In this document: positions 43,666 through 52,344 of the stretch, in pieces
Position numbering within the stretch: the stretch's first letter is position 1
Layout of the letters: every line of letters starts with the position of its first letter
The notes under the pieces: model-generated
Databases searched by the model: none
Seen by the model: only the letters and a program-made list of their open reading frames with translations
What the model was told of the DNA's origin: nothing
Position numbers and translations under genes: made by a program
Assembly: GCF_003576595.1 (NCBI RefSeq)
Contig: NZ_NQOU01000001.1
Coordinates: 560,337-624,336 of the forward strand
DNA from: Neopusillimonas maritima
GTDB taxonomy: Bacteria; Pseudomonadota; Gammaproteobacteria; Burkholderiales; Burkholderiaceae_B
Direction: 5' to 3'
DNA length: 64,000 nucleotides

Positions 43666-44577
43666 CTAGTTGGAACCGAAAATCTCGGCAACCGTTTTGC
43701 GCAACCATTTGTGTGCCGGGTCGTGCTGCATACGCTCGTGCCAGCTTTGCCGCACGTGATAAGACGGCATATCAACCGGCAATTTCATGACACGTACACC
43801 ATGCGCACGCGCAAGCAACTTAGCTGCGCGGCCTGGCAGCGTGGCGATCAGGTTGGAACTGCCCACGACTGTTGCCACGCCAATAAAATTGGGCACCTGA
43901 ACACCCACTTTGCGTTTCAAGCCCTGCTGCTGGAGATTATGTTCAATGATCAGGTGGCCGGTGCCGGACGTTTTCACAATCACGTGCTCCTCATCCTGAA
44001 AACTTCGAACAGTCAGTGCCTCTTTGACCCGCGGATGATCTTCGCGTACCAAACAGGCGAACCCATCTTCAAACAACTTTTGCTGCACATATCGTCCGTC
44101 AAGATCAGGTACGAATCCCAACGCCAAATCAACATCTCCATGCTGGAGCTGATCAGCAATTTCATTGGTAATTGTGATGACATCAACCTGAATATGCGGG
44201 GCAATGTCGCGGAATGTGTTCAAAATATGCGGTAACACCACAATTTGCCCCACGTCGGTCATGGCAATACGAAACAGTCGTGCGTCACTGGCAGGATCAA
44301 ACCGGGGCTGGTAGGCCATGGTTGCCTCAAGCAAAGCAATCGCATTGGCGACCAACTCGTGTAATTGTTCGGCAATGGGAGTGGGTACCATTTTGCCGCC
44401 GACACGCACAAACAAAGGGTCACCAAAATGCTGGCGCAAACGCCCCAAAGCGAGGCTAACGGCCGGTTGCGTCAAATTCAGATTTTCCGCTGCACGAGAC
44501 AAGTTTCGCGTTTTACAGATCTCGTCGAACAACTGAAGCAGCTTCAAATCGATATTGGCCAGCTTCTTCATAACCAC
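43666..44577 (-). CDS. LysR family transcriptional regulator
   Basis: The 303-residue protein has the N-terminal winged helix-turn-helix LKLLQLFDEICKTRNLSRAA then ENLNLTQPAVSLALGRLRQH, and a periplasmic-binding-protein-like effector domain. It is divergently transcribed from the flavin monooxygenase gene across 82 nt with a TATAA-N6-TTATA dyad, the usual LysR layout. The effector is likely an aromatic compound handled by the divergent operon. The sequence is of the NodD/NahR-like type judged by LFVRVGGKMVPTPIAEQL. It is the last gene before the GGDEF/EAL gene, with which it has no clear link. Confidence 0.92.
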   Translation of the reverse strand: MVMKKLANIDLKLLQLFDEICKTRNLSRAAENLNLTQPAVSLALGRLRQHFGDPLFVRVGGKMVPTPIAEQLHELVANAIALLEATMAYQPRFDPASDARLFRIAMTDVGQIVVLPHILNTFRDIAPHIQVDVITITNEIADQLQHGDVDLALGFVPDLDGRYVQQKLFEDGFACLVREDHPRVKEALTVRSFQDEEHVIVKTSGTGHLIIEHNLQQQGLKRKVGVQVPNFIGVATVVGSSNLIATLPGRAAKLLARAHGVRVMKLPVDMPSYHVRQSWHERMQHDPAHKWLRKTVAEIFGSN

Positions 44578-44590
44578 GCCTAATGAAAAG

Positions 44591-44606
44591 TATAAAGTTG
44601 ATTATA
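44591..44606. promoter_or_regulatory. Candidate LysR-type operator (TATAA-N6-TTATA)
   Basis: The dyad TATAAAGTTGATTATA lies in the divergent region between the LysR gene (starts 44577) and the flavin monooxygenase gene (starts 44660), matching the T-N11-A pattern. It is 14 nt upstream of the regulator start, consistent with autoregulation and activation of the divergent operon. Confidence 0.55.
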
Positions 44607-44659
44607 TTGAATTAGAGTGAGCGACAACCGAGAATACGGGATAAAGGAGAAAACCGTAT

Positions 44660-45859
44660 ATGAATGAAGCAACTCACTCGGCTAAAGCCCCCATTCTTAT
44701 CGTGGGCGGCGGCATCGGCGGCTGTGCTGCCGCAATCATGCTAAGCAAAGTCGGTTACACAGTATCATTGCTTGAGCAAGCAGATGAACTATCGGAAATT
44801 GGGGCCGGCATTCAATTAGGCCCCAACGCCTTCAGAATGTTCGATGCATTGGGCATTACCGCCGAAATAGAAAAAAGCGTTGTTTATCCAGAGCATCTGG
44901 TCATGATGGACGGCCTGACCGGCGATCAGGTTACGAGCATGAAAATGGGCCAGGCCTTTATTGATCGATTCGGCAAGCCGTACGGCGTTATTTATCGCGC
45001 CGATTTACACCGCGCGCTGGTTGATGCCTGTGAAAATAACGACAACGTGACGATTCACACGGGCTGCAAAGTCGCGGAGTATGACGATACGGGTAATAGC
45101 GTTAAAGTCACTACCGAGGACAATCGTACTTTTGAAGGCGCAGCACTCATTGGTTGCGACGGCCTATGGTCGCGCATTCGCAGCCGGCTTTTGAATGACG
45201 GACCCCCGCGGGTTGCAGGCCACATTGCCTACCGTGCGGTTCTTCCCATTGAGGAAGTTCCCGAGCATCTGTACCGTAATGATATGGTTTTATGGGCCGG
45301 CCCGCGCAATCACCTGGTTCACTACCCGTTGCGCAAAGGAGCGCTGTACAACCTGGTCGCCGTATTTCACAGCGACCGCTATGTGGAAGGTTGGGACGCC
45401 AAGGCCGACCCCGAGGAGTTGCACGCCCGCTTCGCACAAAACTGCGAGCCGGTAAAAGAACTTCTGTCAAAAATTGAAACATGGCGGATGTGGGTGTTAT
45501 GCGATCGGGAGCCGGTTAAAACGTGGTCGAAGGGCCGTGTAACATTGCTTGGCGATGCTGCCCATCCCATGCTTCAATATATGGCGCAGGGTGCCGCCAT
45601 GGCCATGGAAGACGCGGTTTGCCTGGCCGGCGAATTACGAAACACACAGAACTTCGAGCAGGCGTTTGCAAGCTACCAGAATAAGCGTTACTTGCGCACA
45701 GGGCGCGTTCAACTGACCGCGCGGTTGTATGGCGAAGCCTATCACGCGGCCGGTGTTACGCGTGAATTGCGTAATAATATGCTTGAGTCGCGAACGGACC
45801 ATCAGGGTTACGAAAGCCTGGCGTGGCTTTACGATCCGTCGAACTCGCCCGCTTTTTAG
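44660..45859 (+). CDS. FAD-dependent aromatic monooxygenase, 3-hydroxybenzoate 6-hydroxylase-like
   Basis: The 399-residue class A flavin monooxygenase has the GxGxxG motif ILIVGGGIGGCAAAIMLSKV, the LLEQADELSEIGAGIQLGPN segment typical of salicylate and 3-hydroxybenzoate hydroxylases, the DG region GCDGLWSRIRSRLL and the GD motif RVTLLGDAAHPMLQYMAQGA. These enzymes hydroxylate an aromatic acid with NAD(P)H and O2. The closest pattern I recognise is 3-hydroxybenzoate 6-hydroxylase (gentisate-forming), but no gentisate dioxygenase gene is nearby, so the true substrate may differ. It is the first gene of an operon with a Rieske oxygenase. GGAG precedes the ATG. Confidence 0.85.
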   Translation: MNEATHSAKAPILIVGGGIGGCAAAIMLSKVGYTVSLLEQADELSEIGAGIQLGPNAFRMFDALGITAEIEKSVVYPEHLVMMDGLTGDQVTSMKMGQAFIDRFGKPYGVIYRADLHRALVDACENNDNVTIHTGCKVAEYDDTGNSVKVTTEDNRTFEGAALIGCDGLWSRIRSRLLNDGPPRVAGHIAYRAVLPIEEVPEHLYRNDMVLWAGPRNHLVHYPLRKGALYNLVAVFHSDRYVEGWDAKADPEELHARFAQNCEPVKELLSKIETWRMWVLCDREPVKTWSKGRVTLLGDAAHPMLQYMAQGAAMAMEDAVCLAGELRNTQNFEQAFASYQNKRYLRTGRVQLTARLYGEAYHAAGVTRELRNNMLESRTDHQGYESLAWLYDPSNSPAF

Positions 45860-45937
45860 AAAACCTGGAAGCGCACGTTCGACCTGAACAATAAAAATCT
45901 GTCATTTTGAATAAAGTAATTGTTGGAGGAGCAAACA

Positions 45938-47026
45938 ATGATTTGGCTGAAGAACACCTGGTATGTTGCCGCCTTTGAGCATGAACTCGAGGAAACGACC
46001 ATTAACCGCAAATTGCTGGGCGAAAATGTGATTATTTATCGCACGTCTGAAGGCGAGACTACCGCTTTGCAAGACCTTTGTCCTCATCGCCTGATGCCTT
46101 TGTCGGTCGGCAAACGGATTGGCGACGAACTCCAATGCGGTTATCACGGCATGAAGTTCAATGCCCAAGGCACATGCACGACCATTCCAGGACAAAGCCA
46201 AATTCCGGCAAAAGCCTGTGTCAAACGTTTTCCAACTGTATTGCGCCACGGTTTTGTGTGGATATGGATGGGAGACCCCGAGTTAGCCTCCGACACCCTG
46301 GTTCCCGATGTTCACTGGAATGATTCGCCTGATTGGACGCCTTCGCTGGGTTACCACCATTTCGAATGCGATTTTCGTCTTATGAACGATAACTTGCTTG
46401 ATCTAAGCCACGAAAGTTATGTGCATACCCGCACTATCGGAAATGAAGAAGAAGAGTCTATCGCCAACTATCCTCTTAACGTCACGGTCAGCGGCGACCG
46501 CCTTATTCGTGCTCACCGCGAAATGCCGAATATCGATCCTCCCCCTTTCTTCGAAATGGTGCTCAAAAGCAGTAACCCGATCAATCGCTGGCAAACAGCA
46601 ATTAACCTGATGCCGGGCATCAACATGACAGACGTGGGTGTATACCCGGTTGAGAAAGACCGCTCGCAGGCTCACGTCATGCATGTTTTGCATTTACTCA
46701 CCCCCGAAACGGAAAAATCCACCCACTATTTCTGGGCAGTTGACCGCAACTTTGATCTGGGCGACGAAAAACTAACCCAGGGCATCAAAAAATCCATTGA
46801 CGATACCTTTAATGAAGACAAGGTTATTCTTGAAATCCAACAGAAACAGCTGGATGAAATGGGCGGGGAAAGCATCCCCAACGTTGCTATTCGGCTGGAT
46901 GAAGCTGCCGTAAGGGCACGCAGAATGCTGGATATGCAAATTCAAAAAGAAGCCGAAGACCCGAAAACGGTGCTGGAACCCCTGCCGCTGCTTGAAGAAG
47001 CTGAACCGGAAGCGGCCGAGGCCTAA
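45938..47026 (+). CDS. Rieske non-haem iron oxygenase (vanillate O-demethylase VanA-like)
   Basis: The start at 45938 has GGAGGAGC upstream and gives 362 residues. The Rieske cluster ligands are CPHR (Cys48, His50) and CGYHGMKF (Cys67, His70). The mononuclear iron site is in NDNLLDLSHESYVH, with the bridging Asp. The MIWLKNTWYVAAFEHELEE opening is typical of VanA-type oxygenases, which demethylate methoxylated aromatics or hydroxylate aromatic acids. No VanB-type reductase is visible nearby, so an external reductase must serve it. It follows the flavin monooxygenase gene by 78 nt and precedes a serine hydrolase by 4 nt. Confidence 0.9.
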   Translation: MIWLKNTWYVAAFEHELEETTINRKLLGENVIIYRTSEGETTALQDLCPHRLMPLSVGKRIGDELQCGYHGMKFNAQGTCTTIPGQSQIPAKACVKRFPTVLRHGFVWIWMGDPELASDTLVPDVHWNDSPDWTPSLGYHHFECDFRLMNDNLLDLSHESYVHTRTIGNEEEESIANYPLNVTVSGDRLIRAHREMPNIDPPPFFEMVLKSSNPINRWQTAINLMPGINMTDVGVYPVEKDRSQAHVMHVLHLLTPETEKSTHYFWAVDRNFDLGDEKLTQGIKKSIDDTFNEDKVILEIQQKQLDEMGGESIPNVAIRLDEAAVRARRMLDMQIQKEAEDPKTVLEPLPLLEEAEPEAAEA

Positions 47027-47030
47027 CCGC

Positions 47031-48629
47031 ATGCAAAAACTCTGCCGCGTTTTTCGTCCATTCGCTTTTGCAACAATAAGTATCATGGCTGGGGTCACGG
47101 CCCCGGCCATGGCCACCCCCCCTGACCTGATCCTGGGTGCGTCACCCAGCGATGATGTGGTCGCCATGGCACAACCAGACCCAGGTCAGGCGATTGCTGC
47201 ATTACCCGAAATTGTTAAACGCATTATGGAGCGCAGCGGCATACCCGGGCTGGCCGTCGCGGTCGTGCACAACAACCAGGTTGTGTTTCGCCAGGGTTTT
47301 GGAGTTCGCGAGGTTGGCAAAGCTGAACCTGTGGATGAAGATACTGTCTTCATGCTTGCCTCTTTGTCGAAGTCATTAACAGCCTCTCTTATTGCCACGC
47401 AGATAACGCAAGGGAGGGTAAGCTGGGCCGATCCCGTTGTTCAGCATTTACCCAAGTTTCAACTAAAAGACGCCTACGTCACTCAAAACGCAACCATTGG
47501 CGACTTTATGGCGCACCGTACCGGCCTGCCGTTCGCTGCGGGCGACGCACTGGAAGACTTGGGGTACGACCGCGACTACATCCTTGGAAAATTACACCTG
47601 CTTGACCTGAACCCGTTCAGGTCTTCTTACGCGTACGCCAATTTCGGTACGACAACAGCCGGGCAGGCCGTTGCCGCAGCGGCCGGCCAACCCTACGAAG
47701 CTTTATTGGAAAAGGACTTGTTCCTGCCTTTGGGTATGACCGCATCAAGTGCAAGATATGAAGACTACCTGGCGCGCCGGAACCGTGCATCCTTGCATGC
47801 TTTAACCAAGGGTGATTTCAAGCCACTATATGAACGTAACCCCAATGCGCAAGCCCCTGCAGGCGGTGTTTCGTCCAACATCAAAGATATGTCGCAATGG
47901 CTGAAATTTTTGTTGGCCAATGGCAAATTCGAAGGGAAAACCATTGCATCACAAGAAGCGCTGGTTCCTGCCATGAGTATTCAAACCATCACCAATCAAG
48001 TGGCAACCGATATATCACGCCCCAGCGCTTACGGCTTTGGATTCGACTACGGAATCGAAGCGAATGGACGCACGACAATAAACCATTCGGGCGCGTTCCT
48101 GCTGGGTACTGGCACCCATTTTCGTATAGTGCCATCGGCCGATCTTGGCATTATTGTTTTAACGAATGCCAGCCCGGTAGGCGCGGCCGAAGCAATTGCA
48201 GCGGAGTTTATCGACCTTGTCTCTTACGGTGAAGCCAGACGTGACTGGTATGCAGGCTACAACCATGTTTTATCGGGCATGTTCGACCCTGTTGGTGATT
48301 TAGTCGGTAAAGCACCACCCACGGAACCCAAAGCAGCTTTGCCCCTGAATCAATACACCGGCCTATTCAACAACAACTATTTCGGCCCGGCGCGCATTCA
48401 ATTAAACGAGGGCAAACTGCAAATCACTTTGGGTCCGACGCCACAGGTCTATCCTTTAACTCATTGGGACGGCAATACCTTTGCCATGAAGCCGTTCAGT
48501 GAAAACGAACCCGCCGGCTCTATTTCATCGGTTAAGTTCCACACCGAAAATGGCACAATAACGGGCTTTACCGTGAACTATCTTGACCGTTACCAACAAG
48601 GCAACTGGACTAAACAGCAAGAGAACTAG
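47031..48629 (+). CDS. Serine hydrolase, beta-lactamase/class C penicillin-binding protein family, with DUF3471-like tail
   Basis: The start at 47031 (4 nt after the Rieske stop) gives 532 residues beginning with a signal-like helix (FRPFAFATISIMAGVTAPAM). The SxxK motif is Ser111-Leu-Ser-Lys114 (MLASLSKSLTASL) and a YxN motif occurs in YAYANFGTTT. The C-terminal part (QYTGLFNNNYFGPARIQLNE) is the DUF3471-type domain. Such proteins act as esterases or peptidases, usually outside the cytoplasm. The close link to two aromatic oxygenases suggests hydrolysis of an ester or amide precursor before ring oxidation, as an inference. Its stop codon overlaps that of the convergent sensor kinase. Confidence 0.86.
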   Translation: MQKLCRVFRPFAFATISIMAGVTAPAMATPPDLILGASPSDDVVAMAQPDPGQAIAALPEIVKRIMERSGIPGLAVAVVHNNQVVFRQGFGVREVGKAEPVDEDTVFMLASLSKSLTASLIATQITQGRVSWADPVVQHLPKFQLKDAYVTQNATIGDFMAHRTGLPFAAGDALEDLGYDRDYILGKLHLLDLNPFRSSYAYANFGTTTAGQAVAAAAGQPYEALLEKDLFLPLGMTASSARYEDYLARRNRASLHALTKGDFKPLYERNPNAQAPAGGVSSNIKDMSQWLKFLLANGKFEGKTIASQEALVPAMSIQTITNQVATDISRPSAYGFGFDYGIEANGRTTINHSGAFLLGTGTHFRIVPSADLGIIVLTNASPVGAAEAIAAEFIDLVSYGEARRDWYAGYNHVLSGMFDPVGDLVGKAPPTEPKAALPLNQYTGLFNNNYFGPARIQLNEGKLQITLGPTPQVYPLTHWDGNTFAMKPFSENEPAGSISSVKFHTENGTITGFTVNYLDRYQQGNWTKQQEN

Positions 48630-50701
48630 CCACGCATTGCCAACCCTACCGCCGCCACCAGCTTTTCGCGACGGTAGGGCTTATGCAAAACATCGTCGTC
48701 CAGATCGGCCTGGCCTAGCGAAGCATGTATTTCGTGCCCTGCATAACCCGTGGTGTACAACACTTCCAACTCAGGCCTTAACGCACGCGCGCGTTTAACC
48801 AGTTCGCGCCCGTTCATGCCGGGCATCAAAATATCGGTGAACAATAAATCACACACTTGCCCCGCCCGTAAAAGCTCAAGCGCCTGTTCAGGTGTTTGAG
48901 CCGGGCAAACATGATAGCCCGCCGATTTCAATGCATTTTCAACATACGCCCGAACATCGGGATCGTCTTCAACCACCACCACCGTTCCTTTGGCTTTTTG
49001 CGCAACTTGAGTCAAGGTTGAAGCTGCTTTGCCGGATGTTGAACCACCCTGAGCACACGGTAAATAAAGCGTGAATTTCGCCCCTTGCCCTGGTTCCGAT
49101 TCAACACTAACATGGCCTCCCGACTGAAGCGTAAAACCAAAGACCATCGCCAACCCAAGACCCGAGCCCTGCCCTTCAGCCTTGGTTGTAAAGAAGGGTT
49201 CAAATACGTGGGGCAAGTCGTCTGCAGCAATGCCGGCGCCGGTATCCGCCACCGATAAGGCAACATAGCTCCCCGGCGCCAGATTCGAATCAATTACCAC
49301 TTCATTGCTTTCGTTATCAACCCGTATTGAGCTGGCTGAAATATTAAAACAGCCGCCCTCAACCATCGCATCACGGGCGTTAACGGCCAAATTCAACAAG
49401 GCGTTATCCAGTTGTCCTGCATCGACAAGAATTGGCGGCAGGTCTGCAGGGAAATCAAGATTGATGCGAATTCGCGTACCCAGTACATTTTTTAGCAGCG
49501 GCAACATACCTCGCACCACTTTTTCAGCGTCCAGACGCTCCGGTTCAAGCGGTTGACGGCGGGCGACCGCAAGCAAATGACGCGTGAGCTCCGCCCCTTT
49601 TTCAGCCGCCTGCAGAACCATGTTCACCAGCGTAATCAAACGTGGATCGCGCTGTATTTCTTCCGATAATAACTGGGCATTGCCCAAGATAACGGTTAAA
49701 AGATTGTTGAAGTCGTGCGCCACTCCACCAGTTAATTGGCCAAGCGACTCCAATCGTTGTGTTCGTTGTATTTGCTCTTCCAGCCTTATTTGCCGGGTTC
49801 GGTCGGTGAAGCCTCCAACCACCCGTTTCGCTCTGCCGCTCTCGTCTCGAAGAATGTGCGAGCGATCATCAACATGCAGCCAATGCCCGTTACCATGCCG
49901 CAACCGGTACTTAACGAACCGGATCTGCACATCCGACTGTAAATCTTGCTCAAGTGAATCAAGTACCCGAATACGGTCATCCGGATGCAACAATTCGCGC
50001 CACAATGAGCCTAATTGATCGGCGGCGGGCACAGGATGCCCCAGAACCGGAAACCATCCCGCACTGACCCAGTAACGGTTGGTGGCTATGTCCCAATCCC
50101 AGGCCACGTCGGTTGTTGCTTCGGCAAGCAAGCGAAAGCGTTCCTCACTTTCACGCAGTGCGGCTTCCGCGCGCTCCCGCCGTTCTATATCCTGCCGTAA
50201 CACCCTGTTCACACGCTCAAGTTCGGTTGATTTCTCTTCAAGTTTGCGCACCAGGGTGTGACTATACAACTTGAATAACGGTTCATTTCCATAGCGCGCC
50301 AACACGGCCTGATCAGACGGCCGAGTCACAAATCCACGCCCAAGCACTTCATTCATAACCGACAAAAAAACATCGGGCTCAGTGGGTTTCAGCAAAAACT
50401 CGTCGCAGCCAAGATCACGGGCCAGCTTTTCATCCTCGGGTTCGGTATACGTTGCGGTGTAAACAATAAAAGGAATGGACTGCAAAATAGGATCACTTTT
50501 CCAGGCCTGCAGCAATGCATAACCGTCCATTTGCGGCATCAGCAAATCAGAAATAATAATGTCGGGAGGCGCTGCTTGCGCCTTTTCAAGTGCCACCACA
50601 CCGTTGGGGGCCGCCATCACCTGATGCCCAACCGCCTCAAGCAGCACACGCAGGTAATAAACATTATCTTCTTTGTCGTCAACAACCAGAGCCTGAACCA
50701 C
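48626..50701 (-). CDS. Hybrid sensor histidine kinase/response regulator (REC-PAS-HisKA-HATPase-REC)
   Basis: I choose GTG 50701 because AGGAGG lies 5 nt upstream and REC begins directly (VQALVVDDKEDN); the product has 691 residues. Order: N-terminal REC (IIISDLLMPQMDGYALL), coiled coil, PAS (FRLLAEATTDVAWDWDIATN), HisKA with GGVAHDFNNLLTVILGNAQL, HATPase with NLAVNARDAM and FEPFFTTKAEGQGSGLGLAM, and C-terminal REC (VVEDDPDVRAYVENALKSAG; FTDILMPGMNGREL). There are no membrane helices; it is a cytoplasmic phosphorelay node. It overlaps the single-domain regulator by 23 nt; no DNA-binding output domain is encoded in the operon. Confidence 0.92.
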   Translation of the reverse strand: MVQALVVDDKEDNVYYLRVLLEAVGHQVMAAPNGVVALEKAQAAPPDIIISDLLMPQMDGYALLQAWKSDPILQSIPFIVYTATYTEPEDEKLARDLGCDEFLLKPTEPDVFLSVMNEVLGRGFVTRPSDQAVLARYGNEPLFKLYSHTLVRKLEEKSTELERVNRVLRQDIERRERAEAALRESEERFRLLAEATTDVAWDWDIATNRYWVSAGWFPVLGHPVPAADQLGSLWRELLHPDDRIRVLDSLEQDLQSDVQIRFVKYRLRHGNGHWLHVDDRSHILRDESGRAKRVVGGFTDRTRQIRLEEQIQRTQRLESLGQLTGGVAHDFNNLLTVILGNAQLLSEEIQRDPRLITLVNMVLQAAEKGAELTRHLLAVARRQPLEPERLDAEKVVRGMLPLLKNVLGTRIRINLDFPADLPPILVDAGQLDNALLNLAVNARDAMVEGGCFNISASSIRVDNESNEVVIDSNLAPGSYVALSVADTGAGIAADDLPHVFEPFFTTKAEGQGSGLGLAMVFGFTLQSGGHVSVESEPGQGAKFTLYLPCAQGGSTSGKAASTLTQVAQKAKGTVVVVEDDPDVRAYVENALKSAGYHVCPAQTPEQALELLRAGQVCDLLFTDILMPGMNGRELVKRARALRPELEVLYTTGYAGHEIHASLGQADLDDDVLHKPYRREKLVAAVGLAMRG

Positions 50702-51095
50702 GTCGGCCTCCTGATTCCGCGCTGCCGCAATACGCTTCAACCTGTATCACAAATGTATCCGGGTCGATCGGCTTTTCAACATAACCGTCACACCCAGACT
50801 CAATCGCCCGCTCACGGTCGCCCGGCATTGCATATGACGTGACCGCCACAATGGGAATGTGAGCCGTTGACGCGTGGCGACGAAGCTCTGCGGCGACATC
50901 ATAGCCATGCATGGTCGGGAGCTGAATATCGAGCAAAATAAGATCGGGCTGCCACTGCTGGGCCTTGCGTATCCCCGATGCCCCGTCAATCGCCGATTGC
51001 ACCGTATGACCGCGCTTTTCCAGAAGAAAAGTCAGCAAATACCGGTTTTGTTCGTTATCTTCAATAATCAGTATCCGTAACGGCAATAACGTCAT
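50679..51095 (-). CDS. Single-domain response regulator (CheY-like)
   Basis: The start at 51095 overlaps the kinase stop (ATGA) and yields 138 residues. It consists of a receiver domain: IIEDNEQNRYLLTFLLEKRG (acidic pocket), Asp56 in LILLDIQLPTMHGYDVAAEL, the Thr/Ser switch in VAVTSYAMPGDRERAIESGC and the Lys in GYVEKPIDPD. There is no output domain, so it probably passes the phosphate on or acts by protein contact. It lies between two histidine kinase genes in a coupled operon. The longer open frame to 51143 is inside the kinase gene. Confidence 0.9.
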   Translation of the reverse strand: MTLLPLRILIIEDNEQNRYLLTFLLEKRGHTVQSAIDGASGIRKAQQWQPDLILLDIQLPTMHGYDVAAELRRHASTAHIPIVAVTSYAMPGDRERAIESGCDGYVEKPIDPDTFVIQVEAYCGSAESGGRRGSGSGC

Positions 51096-52210
51096 GACAT
51101 CTCCAGCGGTAGCGTCACTGTGAAAATGGTACCTTCCGACCACACACTGCGTACCGTAATCGTTCCTCCAAGCAACTTAACGAGTCGCGAGCAAATTGCC
51201 AGACCCAGACCGGTACCTTCGTGCGCCCGCGTGAGCCCGTTATCGACCTGACTAAATGGGTGAAACAGCGTACCGATATCTTCAGGCTTGATACCTATTC
51301 CGGTGTCACGAACCTGAATACGAAGGGCTTGGCATGGCGGTGCCTGTGCGTTTACATGAAACGCCGGATCCAAGGTTAATTGAATAACAGCGCCGCCTTC
51401 GTCTGTAAATTTAATTGCATTGTTTAATAGATTAATAAGAATTTGTTCCACCCGACGACGATCGCTATACATACTGCCGACATCGGGTGCAATTTCCACC
51501 TGCAAACGCAAACCTTTTTGTTCCGCCAGCGGCTGAACCAAACCGACTACTTTGTGAGCCGAATCCGAGATATCGAAGGCCTCAGCACGTACTTGAAGTT
51601 GACCTGCTTCAATTTTCGATAAATCGAGCACATCGTTAATCAGATCAAGCAAGTGCCGCGCACTCCCGCGCACCATGCCTAACTGGCGTTGCTGCTCGGG
51701 AGTGAGCGGCCCGGCCATACCCTGTAAAACGATGCCGGTAAACCCAATAATAGAATTCAACGGCGTTCGTAATTCGTGTGACATGGTTGCCAGAAAAGCC
51801 GACTTTAAACGGTCTGCGTCGCGCGCCCTGTTTAGGGCATTCTCCAATTCATGAGTGCGCCCCGACACCTTTTCCTCAAGCGATCCATTTAGCTCGCGCA
51901 GTGCAGCATAGGCCTGCTCCAGCGCACCAAACGCCTTCCACATTAGCCAAAAGAGCAGTGCCGACGTTACCGCGACGAACGCCAACCCTTTGAAAACACT
52001 CCACCGGGCCAAAGTTTCCTGATCCAAGGCAAGACTGAGCAATGCATAATCTGAGAAATAAATCCAGACGATGGACACCATGGCATAAACCAAGGTGATG
52101 GTGGAGACCCGGGAACGTGGCGACCAAACCGCTCGCGAACGCCGGGCGGTAAAGACCGGAGAGGAAAATGCCCCCTTCCGTTTACGAACAGGTGCCTCGA
52201 AATTAGCCAT
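51092..52210 (-). CDS. Membrane sensor histidine kinase
   Basis: The 372-residue kinase has two membrane helices (about residues 37-60 and 73-92), a coiled-coil linker, HisKA with the phosphorylated His145 in ATMSHELRTPLNSIIGFTGI, and HATPase with NLLNNAIKFTDEGG, VRDTGIGIKPEDIGTLFHPF then SQVDNGLTRAHEGTGLGLAI. There is hardly any periplasmic loop, so the signal is probably sensed in the membrane or cytoplasm. It is the first gene of a three-gene operon with a CheY-like protein and a hybrid kinase. CAGGAG precedes the ATG. Confidence 0.92.
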   Translation of the reverse strand: MANFEAPVRKRKGAFSSPVFTARRSRAVWSPRSRVSTITLVYAMVSIVWIYFSDYALLSLALDQETLARWSVFKGLAFVAVTSALLFWLMWKAFGALEQAYAALRELNGSLEEKVSGRTHELENALNRARDADRLKSAFLATMSHELRTPLNSIIGFTGIVLQGMAGPLTPEQQRQLGMVRGSARHLLDLINDVLDLSKIEAGQLQVRAEAFDISDSAHKVVGLVQPLAEQKGLRLQVEIAPDVGSMYSDRRRVEQILINLLNNAIKFTDEGGAVIQLTLDPAFHVNAQAPPCQALRIQVRDTGIGIKPEDIGTLFHPFSQVDNGLTRAHEGTGLGLAICSRLVKLLGGTITVRSVWSEGTIFTVTLPLEMS

Positions 52211-52328
52211 TGTTCTCCTGCCCTACCCATCGTCCGAAAAAGATTATTGAATATAGAGCGGCGCTCATCACACCGTCAACGAAAACTTGGCGAAAAGAAT
52301 GCACGCTGCATCTGCGCTGATTGATCTT

Positions 52329-52344
52329 GCTGATTGATCTTGCC
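52329..52344. repeat. 16-bp target-site duplication, left copy
   Basis: GCTGATTGATCTTGCC directly precedes the TGTCA end of the ISNCY-type element and is repeated exactly at 53768-53783. A further copy of the first 13 nt lies at 52316-52328, so the target was already a tandem repeat. Confidence 0.85.
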
